The notes under the pieces: model-generated | What the model was told of the DNA's origin: nothing | What the model saw: only the letters and a program-made list of their open reading frames with translations | Databases searched by the model: none | Position numbers and translations under genes: made by a program | DNA from: Nesterenkonia sp. Act20 | Lineage (GTDB): Bacteria; Actinomycetota; Actinomycetes; Actinomycetales; Micrococcaceae | Reading direction: 5' to 3' | Length of the DNA: 64,000 bases | NCBI RefSeq assembly: GCF_019173455.1 | Contig: NZ_JADPQH010000001.1 | Location: 1,116,001 to 1,180,000, forward strand | In this document: positions 63,801-64,000 of the stretch, in pieces | Layout: every line of letters starts with the position of its first letter | Position numbering within the stretch: the stretch's first letter is position 1

Positions 63801-64000
63801 GCCGCTGCCGTTCGGTCGCGAGGAACTCGGGGTTCTCCTCCAGCAGGTTGCAGGCCTCGTTGATCAGCCCCGCCGGGTCGAAGGCGTCAGCGTTCGCGCC
63901 CGCGTCCAGATCCTCGCGGTAGCGCTCATAGAGCTCCGCCGCCGAGGCCCATTCAGGACGGCGGCACTGTTCGGCGAGGCCGCGCATCTGCTCCGGGGAG
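60838..64000 (-). CDS. adnA: DNA helicase-nuclease AdnA (UvrD/RecB-like), 5' end outside window
   Basis: The window contains the last 1053 residues, and the frame is open through base 64000. It is the AdnA subunit type (Rv3202c-like). Visible motor features include the Walker B-like IVVDDLQEATPSVYRLL, FANAETAVQGFRGARPDKL, VMVLEHNHRI and VILTGLQEGAWPNLNPRG. The N-terminal Walker A lies beyond the window. The C-terminal RecB-like nuclease has IRGVIDRVERTEDGELFVID followed by LKTGKHKP with the Asp-x-Lys catalytic core. The extreme C-terminus has three Cys (RCLVGALCPLC), which in some relatives bind a metal or Fe-S cluster. The stop overlaps the adnB start. Confidence 0.9.
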   Translation of the reverse strand, partial: SPEQMRGLAEQCRRPEWASAAELYERYREDLDAGANADAFDPAGLINEACNLLEENPEFLATERQRLRRIVVDDLQEATPSVYRLLRLIGAGADVLAFANAETAVQGFRGARPDKLRSWTVPPRRVTADSVLGLNPETDAEIDGIIRRSISGSMTPDPHGGLPGVEPHVMVLEHNHRIAPEVGKAYARALRRIAPAGPQQPRQRWLELLHEPPAEEDHAAQKTQNPEAQEVQQAQETPEMRGSCAVEIVPGDYLAEQFVLQEVLDRHHRHEVPFDQIAVIARNGALLQRLVRMFQTQGVPVRQSMSDVILNQEPAVAPLLRVLRLVADHREPAAEAPEAEDLDVGSPEARQAVTLPEVLALLTSRYGETDSMTLRSLRQVLRGQERRRLREAPEDAGADRDASTEPRSSDELLVAAANDATDPVFHAVSSQGRFQHLTRGLERVAAMLAAGRAASTPSAGPEELLWEIWNAADVSRHWAGLTRRASAEGRRADQDLDAVMALFQAAERFSDQNPGASALSFVDHIERLELPMDTLAKTSAGDSAIEVLTPASAAGREFDTVILTGLQEGAWPNLNPRGQLLGSGHLVDVVEGRAEASAQSLLVKRMNVLQDEYRLFASAVSRAKNRLYAVAVHAQEESPSLLLDLVVPPGEREARSAAIPRPITAPRLIAELRRHLEISIQAELDDDAHPAPSGSAQAPDATARDATTQNASTQTQREAAARALAVLAEGGLTGAEPSTWWGLLELSTTEPLLDPEDTVRVSPSSVQNAIESPLQWFTSAAGGVEATDFSRMLGSLIHEIAEHHPTETRVEVLNEELDERWEGLGRDEGWETEKDRSRAQVMLKKLAGYFGQAEREGRRVIARELQVEAELTIPVAEAGAATGSDAGAETGSWGEASTRTVLIRGVIDRVERTEDGELFVIDLKTGKHKPAKTEIPTHGQLGSYQLLVALGAVDRALADADGATEGASAEGASTPSPGRGAALLHVGTTVAKLDLQEQPPLGADDSWPLEQLTQAARAMSGSQFAAYHAPNQQRCLVGALCPLCENTKQVTQP

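Overview
The window is about 64 kb of high-GC DNA from an actinobacterium, most likely a Micrococcaceae member (Nesterenkonia- or Arthrobacter-like). The evidence is the MtrA-MtrB-LpqB cell-envelope regulon, an Rv3235-family gene beside secA, AdnAB/UvrD2-type helicases, a UPF0182 protein and many apparently leaderless genes. Genus is inferred from gene content and order only. The window is almost entirely protein coding, with one tRNA gene (initiator tRNA-Met). No insertion sequence, prophage, rRNA or CRISPR array was seen.

Layout. 1-5.4 kb: tail of a LysM protein, Rv3235-family protein, secA, hpf and comF. 5.6-9.9 kb: lpqB, mtrB and mtrA, read leftward as one operon (mtrA first). 10.0-15.6 kb: a rightward overlapping operon of a multi-pass membrane protein, DUF4129, DUF4350, MoxR ATPase and DUF58 proteins. 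15.7-18.4 kb: mnmA, chorismate mutase and a MetE-like protein. 18.5-25 kb: VOC protein, cysteine desulfurase, J-domain protein, trmL, an unusual single-chain sigma/anti-sigma protein, rraA and a PIG-L deacetylase. 25-31.3 kb: HtrA-like protease, a membrane coiled-coil protein that looks like a TPM-family protein without its TPM domain, pspA, and pdxS-pdxT for pyridoxal phosphate synthesis.

31.3-40.9 kb looks accessory: two paralogous leucine-rich-repeat-variant membrane proteins flanking a lipoprotein, a DHA2 drug transporter with a DUF1801 protein, a two-component system with a triple-PepSY exported protein, and a phosphatidylcholine synthase. 41.0-64 kb is a conserved actinobacterial block (in Mycobacterium tuberculosis roughly Rv3193c-Rv3202c): UPF0182, PDZ/Lon-like protease, DUF2342 metalloprotease, an E1-like protein, uvrD2, nudC, phosphotransferase, adnB and adnA (cut by the window edge). 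An MFS transporter, tenA and a lower-GC HNH endonuclease are inserted in front of adnB.

How the genes work together. Envelope homeostasis dominates: MtrAB-LpqB, SecA, PspA, the HtrA-like and Lon-like proteases, UPF0182 and the second two-component system. DNA repair (UvrD2, AdnAB), NAD(H) pyrophosphohydrolysis (NudC), tRNA thiolation (cysteine desulfurase plus MnmA) and B6 synthesis make up the rest. The strongest candidates for something unusual are the sigma/anti-sigma fusion (22.1-23.7 kb), the LRV paralog cluster (31.4-34.8 kb), the triplicated PepSY protein (36.9-37.7 kb) and the recurring TAnnnT-(6-8 nt)-start-codon promoters.
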